A stretch of DNA of 64,000 nt from Gammaproteobacteria bacterium (GTDB taxonomy: Bacteria > Pseudomonadota > Gammaproteobacteria > JAABTG01). Under the pieces are notes generated by a model. That model saw only the letters and a program-made list of their open reading frames with translations. It searched no databases and was not told where the DNA came from. A program made the translations under genes and the position numbers. Shown in pieces: positions 1-7,976 of the stretch. Within the stretch, counting starts at the first letter, position 1. Each line of letters begins with the position of its first letter. The stretch covers positions 452,549 through 516,548 of the forward strand of contig JAGNLM010000001.1 in assembly GCA_017999615.1 (NCBI GenBank), given 5' to 3'.

Positions 1-1
1 G

Positions 2-550
2 CTGGTGATGTACGCTTCCGGCAACCCGCAGGCCAAGGAGTTGGTCGACATGGCGCTGAAGAAGCTCGGCGCCGAGCCGCGTGCGCTGTTCTCGACCCTG
101 GGCCGCACCGCAGCCCGGACGCTCGAGTCCGCGATCATCGCGAGCCACATGCAGACCTGGTACGACAACCTGGTGGCCAACATCAAGGCCGGCGACACCA
201 AGACGTTCAACGCCGACCTGTGGGACCCTGCCACCTGGCCCAGCGAGGCGAAGGGTGTGGGCCTCATGGAGGCGCCGCGCGGTGGCCTCGCCCACTACAT
301 CGTCATCAAGGGCGGCAAGATCGACAACTATCAGGCGGTCGTGCCCAGCACCTGGAACGCCGGTCCGCGCGACGGGCAGGGCCAGGCCGGTGCCTACGAG
401 GCGGCGCTCCAGGACAACCACGAGCTGCTCGATCCGAAGCAGCCGGTGGAAATCCTGCGCACCATCCACAGCTTCGACCCCTGCCTTGCCTGTGCGGTGC
501 ACCTGGCGGGTGAGGACGGCGAGGAGCTGGTGAAGGTGAAGGTGCGGTAA
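2..550 (+). CDS. hupL: [NiFe] uptake hydrogenase large subunit, C-terminal part (cut by left edge)
   Basis: The reading frame is open from the left edge, so only the last 182 residues are present. Near the end (476-502) it encodes DPCLACAVH, the C-terminal Cys-X-X-Cys ligand pair of the Ni-Fe centre in group 1 [NiFe] hydrogenases. Fifteen residues follow the His. In this family that tail is removed by a maturation endopeptidase after nickel insertion, so the tail implies a maturation-dependent enzyme. Membrane-bound enzymes of this type oxidise H2 and feed electrons to the respiratory chain. The small subunit and other hup/hya genes should lie to the left, outside the window. No hydrogenase accessory gene follows; a strong terminator begins 27 bases after the stop. 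The family call is very secure. hupL versus hyaB is only a naming choice. Confidence 0.95.
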   Translation: MVMYASGNPQAKELVDMALKKLGAEPRALFSTLGRTAARTLESAIIASHMQTWYDNLVANIKAGDTKTFNADLWDPATWPSEAKGVGLMEAPRGGLAHYIVIKGGKIDNYQAVVPSTWNAGPRDGQGQAGAYEAALQDNHELLDPKQPVEILRTIHSFDPCLACAVHLAGEDGEELVKVKVR

Positions 551-577
551 GGGAGAAGCCGCAGACGGGAAGTGGGG

Positions 578-622
578 CGCCCTGCCCCACCCGCGAGGGT
601 GGGGCAGGGCGTTTCGTTTTTT
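578..622 (+). terminator. Rho-independent terminator of the hydrogenase operon
   Basis: A perfect 15-bp GC-rich stem (578-592 pairs with 597-611) is closed by a GCGA tetraloop of the GNRA class. It is followed on the + strand by TTTCGTTTTTT. It lies just after the hydrogenase stop and before the convergent phosphodiesterase-type gene, so it ends the hydrogenase transcript. No T-run follows the stem on the - strand, so it should work mainly in one direction. Confidence 0.93.
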
Positions 623-629
623 GGGGGGC

Positions 630-1391
630 TCAGTGCGCAGCCGAGCAGGGGAGGCGCACGTCCATGGCCACGGGAAGGTGGTCCGAGAACGGCCAGTTGG
701 GCACGTAGGTCCTCTGGGGAATCAGGGTGTCCGTCACCAGGATGTGGTCGATGTGGCGGCGGGGTTCCCAGCTCGGGAAGGTGTGCAGCCGCTCCGCGGG
801 GGGGCGCAGGGGAGTGTTGGCGAGCAGGAGGCGCAACTCCTCGCTCTCCGGTCCGCAGTTCAGGTCACCCATCACCACGGCGCAGGGCTCCCGGGCGATC
901 TCCTCCGCCAGGAAGGAGAGCTGACGCAGTCGTGCCCGCTTGCCCAGGGCCAGGTGCAGGATGAATACGGTCAGGGGGGTAGCCGGGCCGGCAAGCCGCA
1001 GCACCAGGGCCCCCCGTCCCGGCAGACCCGGCAGCTTCAGGTCCGTGAGGGATTCCACAGGCAGTCGCGAGAGGACCCCGTTGCTCTGCTGGGCCAGGTG
1101 GCCGATGCGCCGGTTGACCTGGTGGTGCCAGAAGGGAAAGCGTGCGCGGTCGGCCAGGTACTCAGTCTGGTTCACGAAACTGGTGCGCAGGCTGCCCGAG
1201 TCGACCTCCTGCAGGCCCACCAGGTCGTAGCCGGCAATGGCGCCCGCGATCCCGTCGAGATTGACCCAGCGGCTGGGGTACGGGAGCACGTGCCGCCAGC
1301 TCCGGGTGACGTAGTGCCGGTAGCGCTCCGAGGTGATCCCCGTCTGGACGTTGTAGCTGAGGAGGCGGAGCGTGACTGTGTTCTGGCTCAT
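630..1391 (-). CDS. Endonuclease/exonuclease/phosphatase (EEP) family protein
   Basis: This 253-residue protein belongs to the EEP fold (DNase I, ExoIII and sphingomyelinase-like enzymes). The N-terminal LRLLSYNVQTG carries the metal-binding Asn. GLQEVDSGS has the catalytic Glu, MGDLNCGPES is the Asp-X-Asn motif, and IDHILVT plus SDHLPV near the C-terminus hold the last Asp-His ligands. There is no signal peptide, so it should be cytosolic. The substrate (nucleic acid, lipid headgroup or phosphodiester) cannot be told from sequence. The start is the ATG at 1391, giving a family-typical N-terminus; upstream in-frame sequence does not look like EEP protein. It is divergent to the DHH gene, with about 100 bp between them, and convergent with the hydrogenase terminator. 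Confidence 0.85.
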   Translation of the reverse strand: MSQNTVTLRLLSYNVQTGITSERYRHYVTRSWRHVLPYPSRWVNLDGIAGAIAGYDLVGLQEVDSGSLRTSFVNQTEYLADRARFPFWHHQVNRRIGHLAQQSNGVLSRLPVESLTDLKLPGLPGRGALVLRLAGPATPLTVFILHLALGKRARLRQLSFLAEEIAREPCAVVMGDLNCGPESEELRLLLANTPLRPPAERLHTFPSWEPRRHIDHILVTDTLIPQRTYVPNWPFSDHLPVAMDVRLPCSAAH

Positions 1392-1493
1392 CTCGCGGGA
1401 CTGGTTGAATGCCGAATCACTCCCAGAATATCCTGCCCCACGATTCACCGCACGAGCCTCCTGCACCGGACCGCCTGGCGAGGTTGCCCCGAC

Positions 1494-2450
1494 GTGACTC
1501 GAATCGACGTGTTCAATGGCGATGCGGACGGCATCTGCGCACTGCAGCAGATCCGGCTGGCCGAGCCGGGGGAGAGCGTCCTGGTGACGGGTGTCAAACG
1601 GGACATCGCGTTGCTCGAGCGTGTCACCGCCCGCCCCGGAGACGAGGTGACGGTCCTCGACGTATCCCTCGACCGCAACCGGGATGCGCTGACTCGCCTG
1701 CTCGCGGCGGGAGCGAGGGTTCGCTATTTCGACCATCACTTCGCCGGGGAGACGGTCGAGCACCCCGCGCTCCTGCTGCGGATCGACCCGTCGCCCGCCC
1801 GGGGGACCAGCCTGCTGGTGGACGAGTACCTCGGCGGGGGACACCGGGCCTGGGCCGTGGTGGGGACGTTCGGTGACAATCTGGACGAGAGCGCCGTCCG
1901 GGCGGCTGCGCCGCTCGGTCTGGGTGCGGAGGCGATGCGCCGGTTACGCGAGCTGGGCGTCTTGCTCAACTACAACGCCTACGGTGAGCGCGTGGAGGAC
2001 CTTCACGTGCACCCGGCCGAGGTCTTTCGCCGTCTCGCCCCCTATCCGGACCCGCTTGGCTTCGTTGCGGAGGACGCGCTCTTCTCCGTGCTGCGGGAAG
2101 GGTACGCGGCAGACCGGGAGCGGGCGGCCGCCCTGCAGCCCGTTCTGGAGACCCCGCGGGTGGCCCTCTACGTCCTGCCGGCGGAGGCCTGGGCGCGGCG
2201 GGTGAGCGGGGTCTATGCGAACGACCTGGCGCGTGGGGCGCGCGGGCGCGCCCACGCCCTCGTGACGCGACGCCTTGAAGGGGGGGCGGTCGTGAGCGTT
2301 CGCGCCCCGTTGGCCCACAGCGTGGGTGCCGACGCCCTCTGCCGGCAGTTCCCGACCGGAGGGGGGCGCCAGGGGGCCGCGGGCATCAACGAGCTGCCGG
2401 ACGAGCGCTTCGACGACTTCGTGCGGGCCTTCGTGGACGCCTTCGGTTAG
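1494..2450 (+). CDS. DHH family phosphoesterase-like protein
   Basis: A 318-residue protein with features of DHH phosphoesterases (RecJ/NrnA/PPX superfamily): an early FNGDADGICA motif, then LDVSLDRN, then the signature YFDHHF around residues 79-84. The C-terminal third has a GGGRQGAAGIN stretch like the DHHA1 substrate-binding region. Such proteins usually hydrolyse short oligonucleotides or cyclic dinucleotide products, or pyrophosphate-type substrates. The exact substrate here is unknown. I chose the GTG at 1494 because the similarity begins immediately with TRIDVFNGDADG; no clear Shine-Dalgarno precedes it. The stop overlaps the stop of the convergent phosphohexomutase gene by 4 bp. Confidence 0.8.
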   Translation: MTRIDVFNGDADGICALQQIRLAEPGESVLVTGVKRDIALLERVTARPGDEVTVLDVSLDRNRDALTRLLAAGARVRYFDHHFAGETVEHPALLLRIDPSPARGTSLLVDEYLGGGHRAWAVVGTFGDNLDESAVRAAAPLGLGAEAMRRLRELGVLLNYNAYGERVEDLHVHPAEVFRRLAPYPDPLGFVAEDALFSVLREGYAADRERAAALQPVLETPRVALYVLPAEAWARRVSGVYANDLARGARGRAHALVTRRLEGGAVVSVRAPLAHSVGADALCRQFPTGGGRQGAAGINELPDERFDDFVRAFVDAFG

Positions 2451-3958
2451 CCCGCCGCGGGGGGACGCCAGCCCTCCAGGAGCTCGAGGCAGGCCCGGTT
2501 CATCTCCCGGGCCCGTGCTTCGCTGTCCGCCTCGTTGTAGCACCGCAACTCCGGCGCGTTCCCGGAGGGGCGCAGGTGCGCCACCTCCCCGCTGGCGAAG
2601 GTGACCCGCAGGCCGTCCGTGGAGTCCACGGCCGCCACGGGTCCGAACAGCCCCCGAAAGGCGCGCTCGATCGCGGCGTGGTCGCGGGCGGGGTCCCCGG
2701 TCTGAAGCTCGGCCAATCGCCGGCGGCTCACCTCGGTGGGAAAGTCCTTCAACCGGTCGCTGGCGGTGAAGCGCGGGGGCAGGGAGGCTGCGAGGGCGGA
2801 TACGGGTACCGCGCGCAGCCGGCCGAGGTGCAGCAGGGCGAGGACGACGGTCACGGCGTCGCGCGTCGGCAGGGGCCCGAGGCGCCGGCCGTGGGCTTCG
2901 AACGGGCTTGCCGTCAGGAACCCCCCGTTCGCCTCGTAGCCGACGACCCTGTCCTCGCCCTCGCCGACCGCCCGGAGCATTGCCTCGACGACGTAGGGTG
3001 ACCCGATCCGGGTCCGGAGCACCCGGCGAAATCGCCCGCAACGCTCGGCGACGGTGTTGCTGCTGACGGGTGTGACGACCACCCTGGCGCCCAGGTACTC
3101 CGCGCAGAGGACCCCCGCGACGTCGCCCCGCAGCCAGTGTCCCAGCTCGTCGGCGACCAGGGGGCGGTCCGCGTCGCCATCGGTGGAGACGACGGCGTCC
3201 AGGCGGGCCTCGCGGGCCCAGCGGAGCGCGAGCTCCACGTCCTCGGCGCGCACCGCTTCGGTGTCCACGGGGACGAAGGTCTCGGAGCGGCCGAGAGGCA
3301 CGACCTCTGCCGCGAGCGCGGTCAGGACTTCGCCGAGCAGGTCCCGGGCCACCGAGGAGTGCTCGTAGACACCGACGCGCAGCCCTTCGAGGCAGCCGGG
3401 CGGAAAGAATCCGAGATACCGCCCGAGGTAGACACGCCGGGCGCCTTCCTCGACGGGTGGGAGTGCGGCAGGGGCCCCGGTGAATGCCCCGGCAGGGTCG
3501 AAACGACCCTCCGGCACCTCGACCCTCTGGCCCCGGATCCCCTGCTCGTCGGCCTTGGAGATCTCGCCGTCGGCGCGGTTGAACTTGATCCCGTTGCGAT
3601 CGTCCGGGATGTGGCTGCCGGTCACCATCACCGACGGGATCCCCTGCAGCAGACCGTACCAGGCGAGCGCGGGGGAGGGAATGCGCCCGCAGTACACGGG
3701 GGTCATGCCCGCGTCGCGGACGGCCTGCAGGACGGCCGCCAGGATTCTCCCCGTGCTCGGGCGCAGGTCCCCCGCCACGGCAACCCGGTCGAACGGGTCG
3801 ACGGACCCCCCGAGCTGTTGCAGGAAGGCGCGGGTGTACAGGTAGCAGACCTCGTCGGTCATCGCGCTCACGAGGCCGCGCGCCCCGCTGGTGCCGAAAC
3901 CGACGCCGGACCGCTCCATGACGTGGGCGATGGAAACCGCTCGAGCAGGGTGGTTCAT
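2447..3958 (-). CDS. Phosphohexomutase (phosphoglucomutase/phosphomannomutase family)
   Basis: A 503-residue alpha-D-phosphohexomutase, which interconverts hexose 1- and 6-phosphates in the cytosol. The active-site loop TGSHIP places the phosphoserine at Ser115. The metal-binding loop DGDADR spans residues 260-265, and the sugar-recognition motif EANGG is at 342-346, followed by the C-terminal phosphate-binding domain. The gene therefore looks intact. TGSHIP replaces the more usual TASHNP, a known variant. With glgB, glgP, zwf and gnd in the same window it may feed glycogen or sugar-nucleotide metabolism; preference for glucose, mannose or glucosamine is not decidable. ATG at 3958 is the first plausible start, only about 30 bases from an extended -10 element at 3987-3995. 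Confidence 0.9.
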   Translation of the reverse strand: MNHPARAVSIAHVMERSGVGFGTSGARGLVSAMTDEVCYLYTRAFLQQLGGSVDPFDRVAVAGDLRPSTGRILAAVLQAVRDAGMTPVYCGRIPSPALAWYGLLQGIPSVMVTGSHIPDDRNGIKFNRADGEISKADEQGIRGQRVEVPEGRFDPAGAFTGAPAALPPVEEGARRVYLGRYLGFFPPGCLEGLRVGVYEHSSVARDLLGEVLTALAAEVVPLGRSETFVPVDTEAVRAEDVELALRWAREARLDAVVSTDGDADRPLVADELGHWLRGDVAGVLCAEYLGARVVVTPVSSNTVAERCGRFRRVLRTRIGSPYVVEAMLRAVGEGEDRVVGYEANGGFLTASPFEAHGRRLGPLPTRDAVTVVLALLHLGRLRAVPVSALAASLPPRFTASDRLKDFPTEVSRRRLAELQTGDPARDHAAIERAFRGLFGPVAAVDSTDGLRVTFASGEVAHLRPSGNAPELRCYNEADSEARAREMNRACLELLEGWRPPAAG

Positions 3959-3986
3959 GGGAGGGGTCCCTGGCGTGGCTGGCCGG

Positions 3987-3995
3987 ATTCTAGCA
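3987..3995 (-). promoter_or_regulatory. Extended -10 promoter element for the phosphohexomutase gene
   Basis: Read on the - strand this is TGCTAGAAT: the extended -10 dinucleotide TG, one base, then TAGAAT (5 of 6 matches to TATAAT). Transcription would start around 3980, about 22 bases before the ATG at 3958. No good -35 is present, as is common for extended -10 promoters. The same 9-mer occurs twice more near 19.9 kb. Confidence 0.5.
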
Positions 3996-4082
3996 GGGGC
4001 GGCCCCGGCCAACAGGCGGAGCTCAAAGCTTCACCGGCCCTGCCGATAGCACGGGTTATTCGACCACTCGCCACGTCGAGCC

Positions 4083-4979
4083 ATGGATGCGTTGGTCCAG
4101 TCGGTAGTCCTGGGGATTCGCTCAGACCTCGCAGCGGGCCGGCTCGTGCTCCCGTCGCTTCCGGAGATCACCTTCCAGGTGGCCAGGCTCCTCGACGACC
4201 CGAGCTCCAGCGGTGAGGCCATCGCGGCGCTGGTGGGCAAGGACCCGGCGCTGAGCGCCCGGTTCCTGCGCCTCGCGAACAGCGCCTACTTCCCCGGGAT
4301 GCGGCCCGTGGCAGACCTTCGGCGAGCCATCGTGCGGCTCGGCCACAAGGTCATCAAGCACCTGATCACGACCCTCGCGGTCTCCAAGCTCTACGACGTG
4401 CGTGCCCATCCCGCGGCCAAACCCCACCTGGTCGAGCTCTGGCAGCAGAGCACCATGGTGGCAAGCCTCTCTGAGGTCATGGCTCGCCGGCTCGGCCACC
4501 TCGAGGCCGAGGTCGCGATGCTCGCGGGGCTCGTGCACCGCATCGGCGCGCTCCCCGTGATCGTCCGCGCGGAGCGCACCCCGGAAGTCTTGGCCGACCG
4601 TGCCCGGGTGCGTGAGCTGCTCGGCCAGGTCCAGCGCGAGGTGGGAGCGGCGGTGGTCGCCCAGTGGCGCTTCCCGCCCGAGCTCGTCGCGGTCGTCGTG
4701 GAGCACGAAGACGCGAGCCGCGAGAGCCCAGGGCTCGCGGATTACGTGGACCTCGTGCAGGTGGCGAGCCTGCTCACCTACCGTGGCACGGACCACCCCT
4801 GGGCGTCACTGCCCTGGGACAGCGTTCCGGCCACGCTGGCGGTCGGTCTCGAGGAGAACGAGGTGGAAGGCCTGATGGGGTACGCGGGCGCGCGCGTCGG
4901 GGAGCTGCGCCGCCTGCTCGGGCCGCAATCGGGGGCGTCGGGTGCCGGCAGCCCGGTGCGCCGCCAGGCGGCCGGCTAG
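4083..4979 (+). CDS. HDOD domain protein
   Basis: A 298-residue single-domain HDOD protein (a catalytically degenerate HD-type regulatory domain). The recognisable core runs from LPSLPEITFQVARLLDDP at about residue 24, through VGKDPALSARFLRLANSAYF, to LRRAIVRLGHKV, then a second half containing LVHRIGALP. The HD metal ligands are not retained, as usual for HDOD. There is no output or membrane domain. HDOD proteins act in signal transduction, often beside c-di-GMP enzymes and kinases; here a kinase and a GGDEF-EAL protein lie 1.5-3 kb downstream on the same strand. The ATG at 4083 gives a complete domain. No clear Shine-Dalgarno is visible. Confidence 0.88.
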   Translation: MDALVQSVVLGIRSDLAAGRLVLPSLPEITFQVARLLDDPSSSGEAIAALVGKDPALSARFLRLANSAYFPGMRPVADLRRAIVRLGHKVIKHLITTLAVSKLYDVRAHPAAKPHLVELWQQSTMVASLSEVMARRLGHLEAEVAMLAGLVHRIGALPVIVRAERTPEVLADRARVRELLGQVQREVGAAVVAQWRFPPELVAVVVEHEDASRESPGLADYVDLVQVASLLTYRGTDHPWASLPWDSVPATLAVGLEENEVEGLMGYAGARVGELRRLLGPQSGASGAGSPVRRQAAG

Positions 4980-5051
4980 GAGAGGGACGGAATCCCGTTC
5001 ACCGCAATCCACTGTCGGTGTGAGGGTTGGTCCCCCCGGCAGGGCAAGGCG

Positions 5052-5057
5052 TAAAAT
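5052..5057 (+). promoter_or_regulatory. Candidate -10 element (TAAAAT) directly before yihY
   Basis: TAAAAT lies 8 bases before the ATG at 5066. A TTGGTC at 5027-5032 could be a poor -35 with a long 19-base spacer. If used, transcription would start at or within two bases of the ATG, making the message leaderless. There is no ribosome-binding site between the hexamer and the ATG. Confidence 0.35.
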
Positions 5058-5065
5058 CCCGCCGT

Positions 5066-5986
5066 ATGGTGACGTCCCGGGATTGCGCCGTCTTCGTCCT
5101 CAGGAGGCCCGGGGCGTTCTTGCTGCGGGCGCTGCTCGGCTTCAAGCGCAACCAGGGGCTGCTGCTCTCGGGGGCGGTCGCCTACTACACCCTGCTCTCC
5201 ATCGTTCCCCTGTTCGCCCTGCTGCTCGTCGGGCTCTCGCATTTCGTCGAGGAGCAGACCCTGCTCGCGACCATGGGGCGCTACATGGAGCTCATGGCCC
5301 CGGGCTCTGCCGGGGCCGTGACGGAGCAGGTGCGCGCCTTCATCGCCAACCGGCACGTGGTCGGTACGGTCGGGATCCTGGTCCTGCTCTTCTTCAGTTC
5401 CGTCGCCTTCAGCGTGCTCGAGAGCGCGATGAGCGTCATCTTCACGCACCGGGAAGGGGTTCGGCGCAGGCACTTCCTGGTCTCGGCCATCATCCCCTAT
5501 CTGTTCATCCTGCTCCTGGCGGTGGGGGTGTTGCTGGTCTCTTTGATCGCCGGGGCCCTGCAGACCCTGGAAGGGCGGGAACTGATCTTGTTCGGCCAGC
5601 ACTGGTCGCTGCAGGGCAGTGCGGCGCGTGTCCTGTATCTGCTGGGGATGGTCGGGCTCATCCTGATGCTCACGGCCCTCTACGTGATCATGCCGGTGGG
5701 GCGGACGGCGTTCCGGCACGCCCTCGTCGGGGGCACGGTCGCGGCCGTGCTCTGGGAAGTCACCCGGCACGTGCTGGTCTGGTATTTCTCGAACCTCTCC
5801 CTGGTGAACGTGGTCTACGGGTCGCTCGCCACGTCGGTGGTCGCTCTCCTCAGCTTCGAGGTGGCGGCGATCATCCTGCTGTTCGGTGCGCAGGTCATCG
5901 CCGAGTTCGAGTGCAGCGTGCGCGAGCGCTGCCTCGCGAGCCGGGAGGGCGGGGACCGGGACCAGGGGGGAACCCCGGCACCCTAG
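5066..5986 (+). CDS. YihY/BrkB family inner-membrane protein
   Basis: A 306-residue polytopic membrane protein of the YihY/BrkB (UPF0761) family. The family signature LLLSGAVAYYTLLSIVPLFA is at about residues 33-52, followed by four to five more hydrophobic helices. The conserved stretch containing YVIMP then F-RHALVGG precedes the last two helices, and the C-terminal tail is charged and cytosolic. The function of the family is unsettled; BrkB was first linked to serum resistance, and a ribonuclease role once proposed for related proteins is not supported by this membrane architecture. I use the ATG at 5066 (MVTSRDC) rather than one 13 codons upstream, because a TAAAAT hexamer sits between the two. 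It may be leaderless. Confidence 0.88.
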   Translation: MVTSRDCAVFVLRRPGAFLLRALLGFKRNQGLLLSGAVAYYTLLSIVPLFALLLVGLSHFVEEQTLLATMGRYMELMAPGSAGAVTEQVRAFIANRHVVGTVGILVLLFFSSVAFSVLESAMSVIFTHREGVRRRHFLVSAIIPYLFILLLAVGVLLVSLIAGALQTLEGRELILFGQHWSLQGSAARVLYLLGMVGLILMLTALYVIMPVGRTAFRHALVGGTVAAVLWEVTRHVLVWYFSNLSLVNVVYGSLATSVVALLSFEVAAIILLFGAQVIAEFECSVRERCLASREGGDRDQGGTPAP

Positions 5987-6467
5987 CGGGGTCGAAGCCG
6001 GCAAGCGCACCTCCCGCGGGCGGCACTGTCCACCGTGTCGAGGGCGGCTACACTGCCCTCGTTTCCGGGGATGTTCGCTAACCCACTGAAGGGAAGAGAT
6101 TTCGGGCGCGAGCCGTCTACGGTTCGGCAGGCCCGCCGTGACCCGTGTCACTACCCCGGACCCGCCCCGTGTCGGTCCGCTTGACAACATCGATTTCCGG
6201 TCTCGAGAAGATCGGGCAACGCATTGACACAGAAGGGTCTATCAGAAGAGTGGTGTGGAATCTGCAGAGGACTGCGAGCCGGTGCAAAAGGGTTCCCGTC
6301 TTTGATGGCGCCCGGGCGCCGGCCAGGACAGCCCACTCCACCGGCATCCGCCCCCATGACAGAACCGGCCCGCCCAGCTTGTCCCCTTGCCTGGCTCAGG
6401 ACGGCCGAGGCGGGAGGGCTGTGCCCGCGCTGCGGTCCAGCGATTTCCTGGCGGGTGGTCCAGGGCG
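5987..6467. other. Intergenic region, 481 bp, no supported gene
   Basis: The region lies between yihY and the histidine kinase. Two TTGACA hexamers (6181-6186 and 6224-6229) look like -35 boxes, but neither has a convincing -10 at 16-18 bases. A short frame at 6224-6475 contains two Cys-X-X-Cys pairs, but it has no ribosome-binding site and overlaps the kinase start, so I do not call it. Nothing else is recognisable. Confidence 0.5.
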
Positions 6468-7976
6468 ATGGCTGAGCCGCGCCTCATCCTGGTCGCCCTC
6501 GAGGCGTCCGCTGACCGGTCGCTCGCGGTGCTCGTGCTCCGCCAGGCCTTTCCGGAGGACCGCATCGAGGAGGTCCCAGACGCCATCGCCTTCGCCGAGG
6601 CGCTGGCGGGACCGGCCACTTCGGCGCTGGTGACGGCGCTGGGCTTCTCGTGGGCCGAAGGACCGAGGGTTGTTGCGGCCGTTCGCCGGCGGCACCCCGG
6701 TGTCGTCACCGTGGCCTTCGACCTCCCACCTTCGGACCAGGTGTCGGCGCGACTGGCCGAGATGGGCGTCGACCGTTACGTGCGGCGGGACAGCGCGGGC
6801 TATCTCGATCTCCCCGTGGCGCTGCGGGAGGCCTGGGATCGCGCGGAGGCCCGGCGCAGCGGTGGCGAAGCGGAGCAGGTCTTCCGGCGCCTGGTGGAGG
6901 ACGCACCGATCGGTCTGTTCTCGGCCACTCCGAACGGCGTGCTCACCCGGGCCAACCCGTCGTTCGCCCGGGTCCTTGGAATGGCGCCCGACACCCCCCT
7001 GTTGGGGAGGCCCCTGCGCGAGGTCCTGAGCGGCGCACTCCCCGAGCTCGCGCCGAGTCTGCCCGAGGACCTGCGCCGAGGGGTTCACGAGCCCGAGGTC
7101 CGCTTGGCGACGCACACCGGCGACGTGCGCTGGGTCGGAGTCGACGTCTGGGGTGTGCGTGAGCAGGACGGTAGCCTGCTGCGGCTGGACGGTGCCGTCC
7201 AGGATGTCACGTCGGCGCGTGCGGAGTGCGGGCGCTCCGCTGGGGCGGGGGAGGCCGGGCGGGACTCCTCCCGGGCCGAGCTGGAGCAGTTGGCCTACGC
7301 CGTGTCCCACGACCTTCAGGAGCCGTTACACGTGCTCTCGCGCCACGCCCACATCCTCGCGGAGCGCTATGCGAAGCGGCTGGACGCCGAAGGGGAGCGC
7401 TTCCTCGGCAATCTGGTGGGCAGCTCCGACCGCATGCAGGCGATGCTCGACGGGATCCTCGAGTACGCCCGGGCCGGGCGGGAGGGCCGCGCCCTCGCGC
7501 CGGTCGACTTCAACCGGGCGCTGGAGGAGGCGCTGGAGAACCTGCGTGTCCGAATCGAGGAGACGGGTGCCGACGTTCGTCACACGACACTCCCGGTCCT
7601 GCCGGGGGAGTATCGGCAGGTCGTGCAGCTGTTTCAGAATCTGGTCGGAAACGCATTAAAATTCCGGGGCACCGAGACGCCGAGGGTCATCGTCGGGGCA
7701 CGTGAGCGGGACTCCGACTGGCGCTTCGCGGTCAAGGACAACGGCATCGGGATCGACCCCAAATTTCAACAGCGGATCTTCGGGATGTTTCAGCGTCTGC
7801 ACACCGCCGAGGAATACCCGGGGACGGGGGTCGGTCTCGCCCTGTGCAAGCGGATCGTCGAGCGGCACGGTGGGGAGATCTGGGTGCACTCCGCCCCGGG
7901 GGAGGGAGCCACGTTCTTCTTCACGATTCCCAAGCAGGCGCCCGCTTCCGGAAAGGAGGAGACAGACCCGTCATGA
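6468..7976 (+). CDS. PAS-containing sensor histidine kinase with receiver-like N-terminus
   Basis: A 502-residue soluble kinase with no membrane segment. Residues 1-120 resemble a receiver fold (alternating hydrophobic strands, a terminal VDRYVRRD segment) but lack the phospho-acceptor Asp. A PAS domain follows at about 135-250 (FRRLVEDAPIGLFSATPNG). The HisKA box SHDLQEPL has His281, of the phytochrome-like SHDLQEP type. The ATPase domain has an N box (NLVGNALKF), G1 (DNGIGID) and G2 (GTGVGLAL). The gene overlaps the downstream REC-PAS-GGDEF-EAL gene by ATGA, so the two are translationally coupled and form a phosphorelay into c-di-GMP metabolism. The start at 6468 (MAEPRL) fits the fold. An upstream in-frame start exists, but its residues look non-coding. 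Confidence 0.88.
   Translation: MAEPRLILVALEASADRSLAVLVLRQAFPEDRIEEVPDAIAFAEALAGPATSALVTALGFSWAEGPRVVAAVRRRHPGVVTVAFDLPPSDQVSARLAEMGVDRYVRRDSAGYLDLPVALREAWDRAEARRSGGEAEQVFRRLVEDAPIGLFSATPNGVLTRANPSFARVLGMAPDTPLLGRPLREVLSGALPELAPSLPEDLRRGVHEPEVRLATHTGDVRWVGVDVWGVREQDGSLLRLDGAVQDVTSARAECGRSAGAGEAGRDSSRAELEQLAYAVSHDLQEPLHVLSRHAHILAERYAKRLDAEGERFLGNLVGSSDRMQAMLDGILEYARAGREGRALAPVDFNRALEEALENLRVRIEETGADVRHTTLPVLPGEYRQVVQLFQNLVGNALKFRGTETPRVIVGARERDSDWRFAVKDNGIGIDPKFQQRIFGMFQRLHTAEEYPGTGVGLALCKRIVERHGGEIWVHSAPGEGATFFFTIPKQAPASGKEETDPS

Noticed and set aside
6224-6475. 83-codon frame with two Cys-X-X-Cys pairs
   Set aside because: No ribosome-binding site, overlaps the kinase start, composition like random GC-rich sequence, no family match.
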